Shown here: positions 36,701-48,500 of the stretch, piece by piece
How the letters are laid out: each line of letters starts with the position of its first letter
Position numbering within the stretch: the first letter of the stretch is position 1
From: CAVZRC01 sp963777695
Lineage (GTDB): Bacteria > Planctomycetota > Planctomycetia > Isosphaerales > Isosphaeraceae
NCBI GenBank assembly: GCA_963777695.1
Contig: CAVZRC010000003.1
Coordinates: 4,154,001-4,218,000, forward strand
Direction: 5' to 3'
Length of the DNA: 64,000 nt
Program-made: the position numbers and the translations under genes
Notes under the pieces: generated by a model
Database searches by the model: none
Told to the model about the DNA's origin: nothing
What the model saw: the letters and a program-made list of their open reading frames with translations, nothing else

Positions 36701-39455
36701 CGCCTTGGGCCGTCGACGCGGGGGCCGCATTGGAGTTAATGGTGGCGTCGTTCACGGAGACGGCGGGATTGCTGATCGCATAGAGACCACCGCCCGAGCC
36801 GCCTGTGGAAGTATTGGCGCTGAGATGGCCGCCCGAGATGACGAGCGACGACGAGGAATACAGGGCGATGCCACCCCCGCTGTCTGCCGCCGTGTTGTGT
36901 CTGAGCTGTGTGTTGTTGAGATGAATCGTCCCGACGGTAGCGTATAATCCGCCCCCGACACTTCCATTCGACACCGTCGCAGAGTTTCCGGACAATGTCG
37001 CGGAATTGAACGTGGCCCTGGCATTGCTGACGAAGACTCCGCCGCCATAGGCACCCGTCGTCACGTCGAGATCGATCGATCCGCCGTTAACAGTGAGCGT
37101 CGTGCCGCCGCCGAGCCAGACTCCGCCGCCACTCCCGGCTGCCGTGTTACTTGTGATCTCGTCGCTCTTCAAGACGAGCGTCCCGCCACTCTGATAGATC
37201 CCGCCGCCGACACCGTTGCTCGCGGTGGTATTCTTGTACACGCTCGCATTGGAAATGGTCACGGTCGAGTTGACGCTGCTGATACCGCCGCCGTTGCCGC
37301 TCGACGAGCCGCCTTCGATCGTCAGGTTGTCGAGGATGACATGGGCGTCGCTGAAGGAAAAGACGCCCGTGCTCAGTCCGGATGCGTCGATGACGGTCGA
37401 GCCCGCGTCACCACCGTCAATCGTCAACGTTCCGCTTCCCGTGTTCGAAACCGTCAGGCCGCCCGTGATGGCCGGCGGTAATTCCGATCCGATCTGGATG
37501 TTGTCGAGGAAGACGGTCTGATCGACGGCGGGATTCGAGGGATCCACGCCGGTGAAAGCGAGGACATGGGGGCCCGGTCCGGGAGAGAAGCTGTTCGTCG
37601 TGTAGACTTGATAGGAAGTTCCCGACGGAGTGAAGGTCCCGATCGAAACGCCGTCCATGGTGACGTTGATGGTCTGATTGGGGTAACCGCCTCGCTGTGC
37701 GGCCTCGAAGGAGATGGTATAGGCGACGTCCGAGGCGAAGCCGGTGAGTGTTTGAGAGATACTCCCCGTCATCTGGAGGAATGCGACCTGGGATCCTTGA
37801 GGTGCCGATGGGTTGTCATTGGTGAACTCGCTTTCATTGTTCGAGATGCCGGAGTTGCCCGTAAACGCCCAGTCATCCTGGGTCAAACCGCCGTAATAAT
37901 CGAAACTCCCGTATGCGAGCGACGGCGATTCGAATCCGGAGTCGACCACGCCCCAGAGGTCCAGGGTGATCGGCATGCCGGTGGCCACCAACGGATTGAC
38001 CGCGGCGACGGCCGTCCGGAGATTCCAAGGCCCATCGGGAGACGTCGAACCGGTGTCGGTCGCCGTGGTGACTTGCGGGAAGCTCAAGCCCGACGTGGTC
38101 GTGGTCGTTCTCGGAGTGTATATCGTCGTGGAATCGCTGGACGTTGACGTGTAGCCTGTGTAGGACGTCTGGGTATTGCTACTAAACTGAAGAATCCCGC
38201 CGGAAATGGCCGCATTCGTCGCCGAGACCTGCCCGGGCTCCAAATAGGCCCCGGCTCCGATCGCCGCACCTCCGGCACCAAGATTCGGAGTCGTGCTGGT
38301 ATAGTATCCCTTGCCGCCCCAGATCTGGTTGCCAGTAAACACGATGGGACTGGATCCGCCGCCAATGATGTTGAGCTGGCCGGAACCGACGTAAAGACCG
38401 CCTCCCGAGGCGGTCCCCCCGGCCCCGCCCGTATCGGATCCCGATCCCCCGGTGCCGCCTTTAAGAATCAACTTGCCTTGGGTGGTCGAGGAGGCATTGA
38501 TCAGATTATCCACAAAGGATGACTGTGAACCGGATTGGGCGGAAATACTGAGCGTAGTGGCGAGCGATGTCTGCGACGTCGGTCCGGCGACGGGTGCGTT
38601 GACGGCGAGTCCGGCTCCATAGACGTCGCCGCCCTGTTCACCGTCGGCCCCTGTGGTATTGCCTTTGCCAGCGAAGGCGTAATTCTTGGAGAATGTCGTC
38701 ACGCCCGCAAGATTGATGACGCTTCCCGCCGGCCCGTAAACACCGCCTCCCGCGGCATTGAAACCGGCCATACCGGCGTGGCCTTCAGAACCCAAGGCCG
38801 TGTTGGACTGGATCGCGCAGTTCGTCAAGTCCAGCGTGCCGCCAGGATTGACCAGCACACCGCCACCCAGGGCATCGGTGCCCTCGGTTCCGGTCCCGTT
38901 ATCCTCGGCCTGACCCCCCTGAATCGTGAGACCTTGGAGTTCCAGGCTACCACCGATCACGTGAAAGATCCGATCCAGAGGAGCCACCGCGACCGACGGG
39001 TTGCCGACCTGAATACAGGTTATGACCGTACCCGGACCACCCCCAATGATCAGCGGGGCCGTGGTGTTGATCGGGTCGATATCGAGTGCGCCGTACTCAT
39101 TGTTGTTGTACAGTCTGCCTCCCCAGACACTCGACGCGTTGTCCGTATCGCTGAGCGTGTAGGTCGTGTTCGATTGGAGCTCGATCTCGAATGGCGATGT
39201 CCCATTGTAGGTCTCGTTATAATATTCCACCAGCGCCCTGATCGTGTAAGGCGTGGTGCCGGCTGGACCACCGGGCGGAACGGAGTTGACCATCCCGCCG
39301 GATCCGGCCGGCACCTCTGCGGATGTCAGGTAGGCATCCGACTGGGACACATAACTCCAGGTCACGCCGGAACCTGTCAGCATCCTGCGATTCTTGAGCG
39401 ATTCGACCGTACCGTACAATGTTGCAACTCTCTTGGCTCGCCGGTTCCTGGACAT
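33741..39455 (-). CDS. Giant right-handed beta-helix surface protein
   Basis: 1904 residues, unbroken. The N-terminus carries the leader-like motif VESLKNRRML (an LEPR-xLL relative) after a basic start. The body is many PMP/pectate-lyase-like beta-helix rungs with GGGIYQSGGTL, GGGLYAT and N.A...GGG patterns; landmarks include NNNEYGALDIDP near residue 115 and GSGSLVLQDLDITGGYSLTS further on. There is a Gly/Ser-rich linker near residue 1500 and a small carboxypeptidase-regulatory-like region (GIGGAFRFQTSFSGMG). The C-terminus has an FG-GAP/VCBS-like segment (FDFNGDHTTDYVLL, KISVADLDAKDV, GSEVPGRSLEADIQI). It probably lies on the cell surface or in a matrix. It is second in a minus-strand run after the giant adhesin (51 nt gap). 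Confidence 0.85.
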   Translation of the reverse strand: MSRNRRAKRVATLYGTVESLKNRRMLTGSGVTWSYVSQSDAYLTSAEVPAGSGGMVNSVPPGGPAGTTPYTIRALVEYYNETYNGTSPFEIELQSNTTYTLSDTDNASSVWGGRLYNNNEYGALDIDPINTTAPLIIGGGPGTVITCIQVGNPSVAVAPLDRIFHVIGGSLELQGLTIQGGQAEDNGTGTEGTDALGGGVLVNPGGTLDLTNCAIQSNTALGSEGHAGMAGFNAAGGGVYGPAGSVINLAGVTTFSKNYAFAGKGNTTGADGEQGGDVYGAGLAVNAPVAGPTSQTSLATTLSISAQSGSQSSFVDNLINASSTTQGKLILKGGTGGSGSDTGGAGGTASGGGLYVGSGQLNIIGGGSSPIVFTGNQIWGGKGYYTSTTPNLGAGGAAIGAGAYLEPGQVSATNAAISGGILQFSSNTQTSYTGYTSTSSDSTTIYTPRTTTTTSGLSFPQVTTATDTGSTSPDGPWNLRTAVAAVNPLVATGMPITLDLWGVVDSGFESPSLAYGSFDYYGGLTQDDWAFTGNSGISNNESEFTNDNPSAPQGSQVAFLQMTGSISQTLTGFASDVAYTISFEAAQRGGYPNQTINVTMDGVSIGTFTPSGTSYQVYTTNSFSPGPGPHVLAFTGVDPSNPAVDQTVFLDNIQIGSELPPAITGGLTVSNTGSGTLTIDGGDAGSTVIDASGLSTGVFSFSDAHVILDNLTIEGGSSSGNGGGISSVNSTVTISNASVYKNTTASNGVGGGIYQSGGTLVLKSDEITSNTAAGSGGGVWLGGGTTLTVNGGSIDLDVTTGAYGGGVFVSNARATFNSATLSGNSATVSNGSVGGGLYATVGTIHLNNTQLRHNTAADSGGGIALYSSSSLVISGGHLSANTSTGGSGGGLYAISNPAVSVNDATINSNAAPASTAQGGGIYQSGGTLKLDDSQLISNESYQGGGAWFSDFTPVVAHTLVKDNSATVNGGGLLSWDDTLELSDVSVASNKVSDSPSSVGYGGGLYQNSGGALHLLAGTVVKNNSASFGGGILCDSSSFQSDDATICGNTATEAGGGVCSLANTQTFNFTNGKVSSNQINAAGVANGGGLFIYGGTLKTNGLTVLDNKILAADDQTIQGGGIYASATTITFNGGTAAPTTISGNALTGDGAGTAYGAGICLDSGASLAVESVISLTNNVISSTANGVGGAIAFFANTSYTVNYSLTANGNSASAGGDDYAFTVSNTGDGEVSENGPPGINYFTSGAGSLRSAVNYCQTYMTSNYPNNNSMAIMLPTTSGSYLLDLVDSSTGTYQPITTSVASGDTITIIGTNGLATVQGFWARTFYVEGSGSLVLQDLDITGGYSLTSGGGIYQDSGTLTLNGDTVTGNIAGPTGVASPSYQGQTATWNNPGASGGNGASGYGGGIYLGGGTLNLLSNTSISGNTVRGQAGGAGEKGGQGSSSTHYNVNEAKLTCDNKNGGAGGDGGQGGNALGGGIYQAGGTLNSPSGVDNISGNAADPGAGGAEGAGGNGASSSGPLCHCNASGGVAGQPGKAGAAMAQYSHAGGGTAFSEGSTSAALAVSGGLYMTSGTLNASSATIAASGALLNPLLGVTVELYSANGSMIATATTGIGGAFRFQTSFSGMGYIELVPIPTFDVVPMGTEIANGLGSTIDPRSMRSAVVQFIEGVPVNELDFELRPVPTSFRAAASTLAVNRRDSGTLLWRDQLMPKSYKGGFDVTRFDFNGDHTTDYVLLTRKGTPRVFFVDGRTGAVRKIRGSVAAGLRKGLFIEGADVAGGADETLILAPSNDRSGKISVADLDAKDVSWTSKSTISGGMTVNLVGSEVPGRSLEADIQIRSVSHPGTVKVFNGQTGAIVRSKTEPSVRLDARAEEDVRRPTWAARRQEVSFGRRNMPTTRGALSVKN

Positions 39456-39506
39456 GATGCTGATCCTGTTCCTGTGGTCGATTGCATTGAGAACGACGCG
39501 TTTGCT

Positions 39507-42500
39507 TCATGCGGACGTTGTCGAAAGGGCCAGTAGTGTCGCTCTCCGCTGCTGCAACCGGAATTCGCTGCCATTGATGAGTTGCAGGGCGATCGTACGA
39601 TCCTGGAGCTGGGACGACGGATCGGTTGCGAGGACCTCGTGGACTTCTCCCGCACTCGCCTCACGCCCGAGATATTCACGATAGAGGCGTTGGACCTGCC
39701 CGGTTCGTCCCGCAGCCGACGAGCTGACCGTGCGGACGAACTGGTTTGCCGAGAGTCCGCGGTCGAGTCGAGTCGTCCAGGAGAGTGCCGTGTTCAGCGG
39801 AGGAACGGCGCCCGTGAGGACCTGGAACACGGAATTGACGTACGACGTGGTGCTAGCGAACTGCGAACGGTATTCCGAGCCCGAGAGGATTTGAATCTGG
39901 AGGGCCTGCGACTGGTTGGCCGGGGGAAGCGTCGCCGCGAGTGTCGTCAGCTCGGTATTCGTGGCAGTCTGGTGGAGGAGGTTCTGGTACTGCGCCTGAA
40001 TTCGGCGTTCAGTGGCGTCCTGGCTGTTGTAGACGTCTTTGGCAACACTCCGCCAAGATTGTCCGTCGTACAGAGCGGATTCAATTTCATCGAGCTCCGA
40101 GCGGCTGGCGTCGGATCCGACGATCCCGAACGCCAGATGATCCAGGCGGTTGTACTGAGGGCTAATCGGTGCCGCCGAGGGTTGAATATTGGGGACGTCG
40201 CGCCAGCTCCATCCGTTCGCATACGCCTGAGATGCGAGGATGCGACTGGTCAGTGAGTCGGTATTCAACTTTCCCTTGGACAAGGCCATCGCCCATTGTG
40301 ACAAAACCTTCTCATTGGAAGGCCCGCCCAGGTATTCTTCCGAGAGTTGCCTCGCCTTGGCCATCGTGGCGGTATGGCTCCGGCTGATCCAGTTCACCAG
40401 CCTGGCCCTCGATTCGCCCTTCCGCAACCAGGATACTTCCCGCCGTGTCATCGCGCGGGTGTTCTGCTTGAAGATCAAGACCTCGTTGACGGCGTCCACA
40501 TACTCCGTATCGCTCGGGTGCAGGTCGATGAAAGCGGGCGATACCAGTAGCTGTTTCGTCAGGACGTCGGAATTACCGCCGGACTGGAACATCGTCATCG
40601 CCTTCGAGTATTCCGAAGGCGTCGGTTCGGCCGAGAGGACGTCCAGGTAAACCTCGTCGATCAGGATGCCATAGCGTTCGTCCGAGTGGGCGATCGTCGA
40701 GACAAAACTCAAGAGCGAGGTGCCCGATCGCAACTTCGCAATCCACCCGGAAAGCTCTTCGGCGGTCGGAAGCCGCGACAGCAGGGCCCCGAAGACATCC
40801 CGGATGTAGGCGGTCAACGGCGATAGATTGCTGACCTGGATCTGGAAATCATTCGACTGAGTCTCCAGCGCACCGGGGCTGGATAGGTTCAGGATCCGGA
40901 CGGAGACCTCGACCGAGGAGCCCGCGTACATGTCCGGGGCCGCCCAGAGGATTTCGCCCGTGAACGGATCGATCGTCATCCCGCTCGGGACCGTGCCGGC
41001 CAGTTCGAACTTCGGTCGGAATCCCAGCGATTCGCGGAATGAGAGCGGGGCCAGCTCGATCGCGATCGGCGTGAGCGGATCGATCGTCGAGACGGACTGC
41101 GGGATCGACCAGAGCTCGGTCACGTCGATGTACCGATCGATGATCCCCGACCGGATCATCGCCGGGGTCTGCACGACCAGTTCGGACGCCGAATACGAAC
41201 TCGACAGGTCGGCGATGGCGATGTCGTAAACCTTACCAGGAGCCAGTCCGGTGAAGGCGTAGTAGCCTTCGGCGTTGGTAGTTGTCGATGGGTCGACCGC
41301 CGGGTCGAACTGCCCGCTCTGGTTGTCATCGATAAAGAGCGTCGCGCCACCGAGTCCGGCCTCTCCGGCGTTGTAGCGAGAGCTCATATTCTGATCGATG
41401 TAGACGCGACCCGCGATGGTGATCCCGCCGGAGGTGGCTGTCGAGTCCGAGGCAGTCTGCCGCTCCCCTGGGGCCGGCCGATGACGCCGCAACCGCATCC
41501 TCGGGGCTGCTGTCGAAGAGGAAGTCGGAGAAGTCCTGTCCCGTGAGGACTTCACCATTCGTCGGCGTGTAGGAGATGGCTCCGGTGTTGATGGTCCCGT
41601 TCAGGATCAAGACCGGGGCGGTTTGCGTGGCGGAGTCATCCCCGCCCGGTACGACCAGGTCGGGGTAGCCATCCATGCCGAAATCGGCCACGGCGAACTC
41701 CGGCAAGGCCCCGCCGGACAACTCGAGCATCGCCTCGGTCGCGGACGTGGTCAACGGGGCGGCGGATGTGGTGAGGAGCATAATCTGGCCGACGTTGGGA
41801 TCGACCGCGGCGATGTCATCGAAACCGTCGCCGTTCAGGTCGATGCCAGCAATCTGGGCGGCGATGAGCGAGCTTCCCGGGAGGGCGACGTTATCTCCGA
41901 ACGTATTGTTGACATTGAAACTCTTCCCATTCGGGAACAGGAATGTGCCGGCGTTCGTGAATGAGCCGTCGTTCTGGACGAGGGCGATCACGGCCGGCTG
42001 GAGATTATCGGTGTATCCATTCAGGACCAGGTCCGGTATCCCGTCGCCGTTGAGATCTGGGGCGTTCAGGCCGAAAGGCAGGGGAAAGGTCGGGCTCGAA
42101 TCCGTCGAGGAGAAGTACTGGTCGATGTCCGGCTCGGAGTAGAGCTGGAACGTCAGTTGGTCCTGCGTCGTATAGTCGACCCCGTTGCCCGTCCCGTCGG
42201 CGAGTTGAATCGTCGTCGCCACCGTCATGTCGGACCACGAGTCGGTCGTCCCGGATCGGGTTGATGAGGTGACCGGGATATACTGCACGCCCACGGTCGC
42301 CAGGTCCAGGTACCCATCGTCGTTGAAATCCGCCAGGACCACCCCGGCGTCATAGGCCGTGCCGTCGGTATTGCCGGGCGCGCCGTCGGCATAGAGCAGG
42401 CTCGGGGTCCCGAACGGATAGGCCAGGGTCGTCGGATCGACCGTCCAGGTCGTCCCGGACTGGAGATTCTGCAACGACACGATCGTATAGACACCCCCGT

Positions 42501-45500
42501 AGGTGGAGACCGCGAGATCGTCGTATCCATCGTTGTTCAGGTCGCCGACTGCGATGTTATTGATCGTCCCGTAATTCCCGGGCGCCACGATCTCGGACGA
42601 GGTCGGTACGACCTGGGATGACTCGATCTCGAACAGGTCAAGCACCGTGTTCGTCAGGATGTCATAGATGACGACGACGTTGCCGCCGGTGGCCATCGTC
42701 GCGACGTAGGCGATCTCATCGCGAGATTGATCGTCGAAGTTCCCGGCCGCGAGCTGGGCGTTGAAGGCCGCCGATCCATCGCCGGGAGTCGCCAGCGCCG
42801 GCGCGCCGGCGGGCACCGGGATCGTCACGAGCACGGGCGCGTCGAACCCGCCGTTACCGTTTCCATAGGCGTAGGCGATCTCATAGGGACTCCCGCTCGA
42901 AAGCGAGATGGCATAGGCCACATCGGGGATGCCATCGCCGTTGAAATCGCCGGTGGCGACACTCGAGGCCACCGCCCCGAGGGAGGCGAGGCTGAGCTGG
43001 CTGTAGACCCCCTGGGTGCTGAACGGCGACGCCTGGATGGAGCCGGCCGGGACGACCTGGCTGACGGTATAAGTCGTCTTCGGCATGAGGCCCGAGAAGC
43101 TGTAGGTGCCCTGGGAATTCGTCGTGGTCCACTGGGTGTTCAGTGCACTCAGGGTCCAGCTCGTGATCGACGCGCCCAGTCCGGTCCCCGCCGTCCCCGC
43201 GGTGAATCCGACCACGGCGCTGTTCGAAGAATCCAGATCCAGCAGCGACGCGAGATCGATGGAGGCCGTGGCGACCGGCGTGAGCCCGCCGGAGCTGTCG
43301 CCGCTCAGGTAGATGTCGAGTATCCCACTCCCACTCGCGCCCGTCGGCAGATAGGTGATGCGGGTCGTGTAGACCGTCCCGCTGGCGAGGGTGAAACCGA
43401 GTTCCTGGCTGGTCAAGATGGCGAGAGCGTTCGATGTCGACGTGTTCCCTCCGGATTCGACGAGGATCTCGTTGGCGACCGCGTCGAAGATCACGGCAAC
43501 GCTGGGGGTGATGCCGCCGTAACCATAGGCCGTCGATCCCGTCGCCGACGTCCCGCTACCCTGGATGACGAAGGCGAATCCTCCCGATGTCGCGCCCGAT
43601 GACGTCATGGACCATTGATAACTGGTCTCGATGCCGCCGGAGACCGGGACGCGGGTTGTATACCAGGCGGACGTCGCCGCGTCGGATTGACTCGACCCGA
43701 GTAGCGTCAGGCCCCCGGATGAGGACGCGGACGAGCCGATCAGCTTCAGGCCGCTGGTCGAGCTGAAGTTGGTATAATCGGGCACGCTCGCGGACAGATT
43801 GGGCGTTGTGATATCGACGCTGGTTCCTTGGCCTGGTGTCGACGTGGATGACCCGGAACCCTCCGTTGTCAAAGTCCCGCTGATCGTCGCCAGGCTGATG
43901 ACACCGAAGGTGTAATCCGTGAGCTGCTGCGCGTCGCTGGTGATCGAGATCGAATAGGACCCCGATGCCGGTTCCGTGACGACATAGCTCTGGGTGGTTG
44001 TATCGTCGGCTGTCGTGGATGTAATAATCCCGACGTTGTAAGTGGTCGGGGTGAGCTCGTAGAAGGCGTAGGTCCCGGAGGGCCCGGTGATGCACGTCGG
44101 ATCGCCCGCTACGTAGGACCCGGAGCCACTCGTATCGAGATAGACCGTGGCCCCGCCGAGCGCGGGATCGGACGAGACGTAGACCCCGTCCTGGACCAGA
44201 TCGCTGTAGAGCGAGCCGCTGATCGAGGCGAGACGATTGATGGTGAAGTCCGCCGTGAGCGATAGGGTCGTCTCGCCCGGCGTCGAGGTGATATCGTCCG
44301 AGACCGTATCGATGTCGTCCGCCGGAGTCGTGGGCGTGAATGAAGGCGATGGCATGACGGCCATCACGCGGAACGTCGGATAGCCGACATCGGTTGAACT
44401 CGTAGGCCGCCAGGTCATTGAAGTAATAATCGCCGTCGAGATTTGTCGTGACGCTGGGATCGCCGGCCTCCGTGAGCGTGCCGGCGGCGGAATAGACCGG
44501 CGCGTCGTAGTTCTGGTCGTCGTTCAGGTCGAGGAAGATCCGCATGCCGGCGATCGGATTGCCGAACTGGTCGACGACCTTCCCCACCAGGTTCGGGACC
44601 GGGATGATGGCCGATGAGTACGCGGAATAGACAGCCGTATTCGTACCATCGTTGATGATCGCGTAGATGTAAATCGGGACGCCGGGCGCGTAGCTGGAGA
44701 GATTGATGGTCGGGACGCCCTGGAGATCTCCGCTGGAATTGACCGAGTATCCGAACGAGCCGACCTCCTTGCCTTGATAGCCCGAGCTGCTGGAGGACGC
44801 GTAGAGGGTGATCGTTGTGTTCGCGGCCAGGGCCCCGGCGGCGAAGCCGGTCATCGACGGGACGAACGCCAGCGCAGACGTCGGGACCGAAGTGATGGCG
44901 ACGGTGGGGGCCTCGTAGTAGAGTTGATTCGTGAACGTGACGTCGCTCGTGCTGGAGAATTCGTACGTGCTCTGCACCTCGAAGGTATAGGTACCGGCCG
45001 GGAGCGGCACGGTCGTGCTGGTCGAGGAGCCGGTCGTGAGCACGGATTGCGACGTCGAGGTCGTGTAGGACGTCAGGAAGTCATCATCGGATGGCACGCC
45101 CGAGGACGACACCGAGTAGAAGGTGTCATCATCGGACGGGCCGCTGATCAGCAGGGTCTGTGTCCCCAAATTGGCGGGCCAGGACGCCTGGACCGAGAGG
45201 CCATTCTCGCCGCTGCTCGCGGCCACGGTCACGGAATAGGTATAGACGTAGATCGGAGGCGTGTTCGCGTCGCTCGACGAGATGCTATTGAAGCTATTCT
45301 CGATGGAATTGACGCCGCCCGCACCGATCAGCGAGAACGAGCCGGCTGAATTGCTATTGAAACTGTACTCGAAACCGGTCGTGATCGTCGCGAAAAAACA
45401 ATTGACGTTGATCCACGCCGCGACCGTACCGCTGTCGCTCGAGGCCGAGAAGATGAACGCGAAGCTCATCGACCCGAGCACCGTCCCGCCGACGAAGGGG

Positions 45501-48500
45501 ACGCTGTCGGGGATCTCGACTTTCGCGGTCGCGATGATGCCGAGATCGCCCGAATCATCGAACGCGAGGCTGGCGCTGATGACGAAGATCCCCTCATAGA
45601 GGCTCTCGCTCACGCTCGCGGTGTAGACGCCGGCGGCCCAATCGAGGTCGACGCTCGCGGTCCCCGACCCGAGGATGCCATTCCAGTTGCCATCGACTTC
45701 ATAGGCGCCTTCATAATAGCCGCCGTCGATCTCGAGCTCCTGCGAGTCGGCCGTGAATGAACCGGTCGCGGCGAAGATGGCGCAGCTCGTCCCGGCGATG
45801 CTGATCTGTTTGCCGAATACGGCCTGGATGGAGCCCGAGGCGATGATGTTCACGGGCTCGTCCAGATTCTCGAGGCTCCCGGACATCTCCGTGATGAACA
45901 TGCCGGTATCCGGGATGGCGATGCCCGTCGACGTCCCTGCGTTGTACGAGAGGCTGATGTCATCCAGGGCGCCGTTCACGAACGTCATGCTCGCGGCGAT
46001 CGCCCAGCCCGTCGGGAAGGTCACCGATGCGGCGCCCGACCAGATATCGCCGGCCGAGGCGTAGCTGATGTTGACGTAATTGAGCGTGAACGCACCGATC
46101 GGCACGTTGTCAAGGCTGAAGGCGAAATTGTCGAGCTCGAAGACACCATTGATGATGGTAATTCCGGGGTTCGACGAGCCGGTCCCGAGCTGGACCGAGG
46201 CCGTGAAGACATCGGTGAGGGTGAAGGTGCCGAAGATCAGGTATTCGTCCGCGGTCGCCGTATAGTCGAGCCCGGCGTCCTGGATCGCGAATCCGAAACC
46301 CGAGACCTGGAATGACCCGCTGATCGCCATATTGATCTGCGTCACGTCGCCGTTCTGTATGATCAAACCCGGGTTGTCGGCGTTCCCCATCGTCGCGGTC
46401 ATCGTATTGCCGCTGACGCTGATCGTGAGCCCTCCGAAGAGGATGTAGTCCGTATTTCCTTGCACGGTCTCGTACTGGAACGTGAGGTCCTGGACATTGC
46501 ACTGCAAGTCGAAGAGGGTGAAGTTGGCCGTCACGCCCAGGTTCAACTCGGTGAGCTGCCCATTGACGATCGTCAGCCCGGGTTCGGATTCCGTGCCAAG
46601 ATCGCCGACCAGCGTCACTCCCGCGATCGAGGTCGTGACGCTGCCATAGAGCGTGAAGCTCTGCGGCGAGGCGTCGTAATTGAAGGCGAGATTGTCGGCC
46701 GAGAGCGAGAGGCTCCCGAACGTCACCGTGCTGTTGATCGTGATTGCCAGGCTTTCCAGGGTATTGTCGTCGATGACGAGGCCGTAGCCGGGCGGCGAAG
46801 CGGAGGGCGTCCCGATGGTACCCGTGAACTGGACATTGGAGGTGTCGACCGTGACCGTGCCGTACATCGCGTATTCGTTCGTGCCGCTATAGCTCATCGC
46901 CATGTCGTTGACCGTGACGACCAGCCCTGCGACGGTGAAGGTCGATGTGAGTGCGGCGTTGAACTCCGTCAGGGCGCCGTTGACGATCACCAGGCCGGGC
47001 AGCTCGGTTGACGGATCGGACGGGTCGGGTAGGCCGAACGTGGCGCTGAAGGTGAAGCCCTCGGACGTGTCGAAGCTCAAGGACCCCGTATCGATCTCGT
47101 ACTGGTTCCCGGCGGAATTGTAATAGAAGTCGAGGTCGTTGACGGTGAGGGTCAAGCCGCCCGCGGTCAACTGGCTGGTGACCGTCAGATTGAGCTCGCT
47201 CAAGACGCCGGCCGAGACGACCAGCCCGGGTACGGTCGTGTCGTTCGACAGGGTGCTCCCGAATGTCCCGGTGAAATTGAAATCGCCGGCGGTGTCGACG
47301 ACCGAGACGGAGCCGGTCGGGATCTGGAATGTATCGTCGGAGGTCTCATACTCGAAGGTCAAATTCGAGGTGCTCAACGTCAATGAACCGCCCAGGCTGA
47401 TGTTCGACGTCACACCGATATAGAATGACACGAGCACGCCATCGGAGATGGATAGCCCGGGCAAGGTCTCGTCCCCCTGGGTGGACCCGAAAGTCCCCGT
47501 GAAATCCAGGGTGTTGTCGGCCGGCCCCGTCGAGAGGCTGACGGACCCTCCCGCGGCGATCTCGAAGTCCCCGTCGGTCTGGCCCTCGACTGCGTTGTAG
47601 ACGAACTCCAGTTGATCGATGCTCAAGGTCATGCCGTTGACGGTCATGCTCGTGCTGATCGCGATGTCGAGGCCGGTCAGGACGCCGTCCTGGATCGACA
47701 GGCCGGGCGTGCCCGAATCACCGAAGCTGGCGCTGGCGAATTGGAGCGAGCCGCTCGAGATGGAGACGCTCCCCGTCGCGATCTCGAACGCATCGCTCGA
47801 GCCTTCGTACTGGAAGACGAGGCCCGAGGCGTTCACCGTGAGGCCCTGGACGTCGATCGTCGCGGAGACCGTCGCGTACAGGTTCGAGAGCGAACCTTCG
47901 TCGATCACGAGGCCCGGATTCGTTGTCGAGCCGATCGTGGACCCGAACGTCGCCGCGAAGGAGGTATCATCGGCGGCTCGTGGAGATCGTGACACTGCCC
48001 TGCTCGATCAGGAAGTCGCCGTCGTAGATCGGATTCGCGTCGTCTACCTCGTAGACGAGCTGCAAGTCGTTCGACCGATGCGGAAATCCCCAGTCCCTGC
48101 ACGGTCATATTGCTGGAGATCGTCACGGAAAGCTCGGTGACGTCCCCGCTGTCATCGATCACCAGGCCCGGGGTGCTCGGCGTCCCCAGCGAGCCGGACG
48201 CCGAGAAATCGCCGGCGGTCGTGGAGGCGAGGGCCACCGAACCGCTGATCTGGAAATCGCCGGAGCCGGTCGAATAGCCGACGGCCAGCGAAACGGGATC
48301 GGCCGAGGACCCGGGCGTCAGATCGATTCCGAAGGCGTCGAATTCCGTCGAGGTGGCCGCCGCGACCAGCGTCAAGCCCGGAGCGCCGGCCATCGGGACT
48401 GATCTGTACATTGTTCGTGCCCGAGACGGGGACCGAGAGGCCCGGCAACTCCGAGAAGCCCAATGATCCCTGGAGGCTCACGTAGGAGTCCGTGGTGTCT

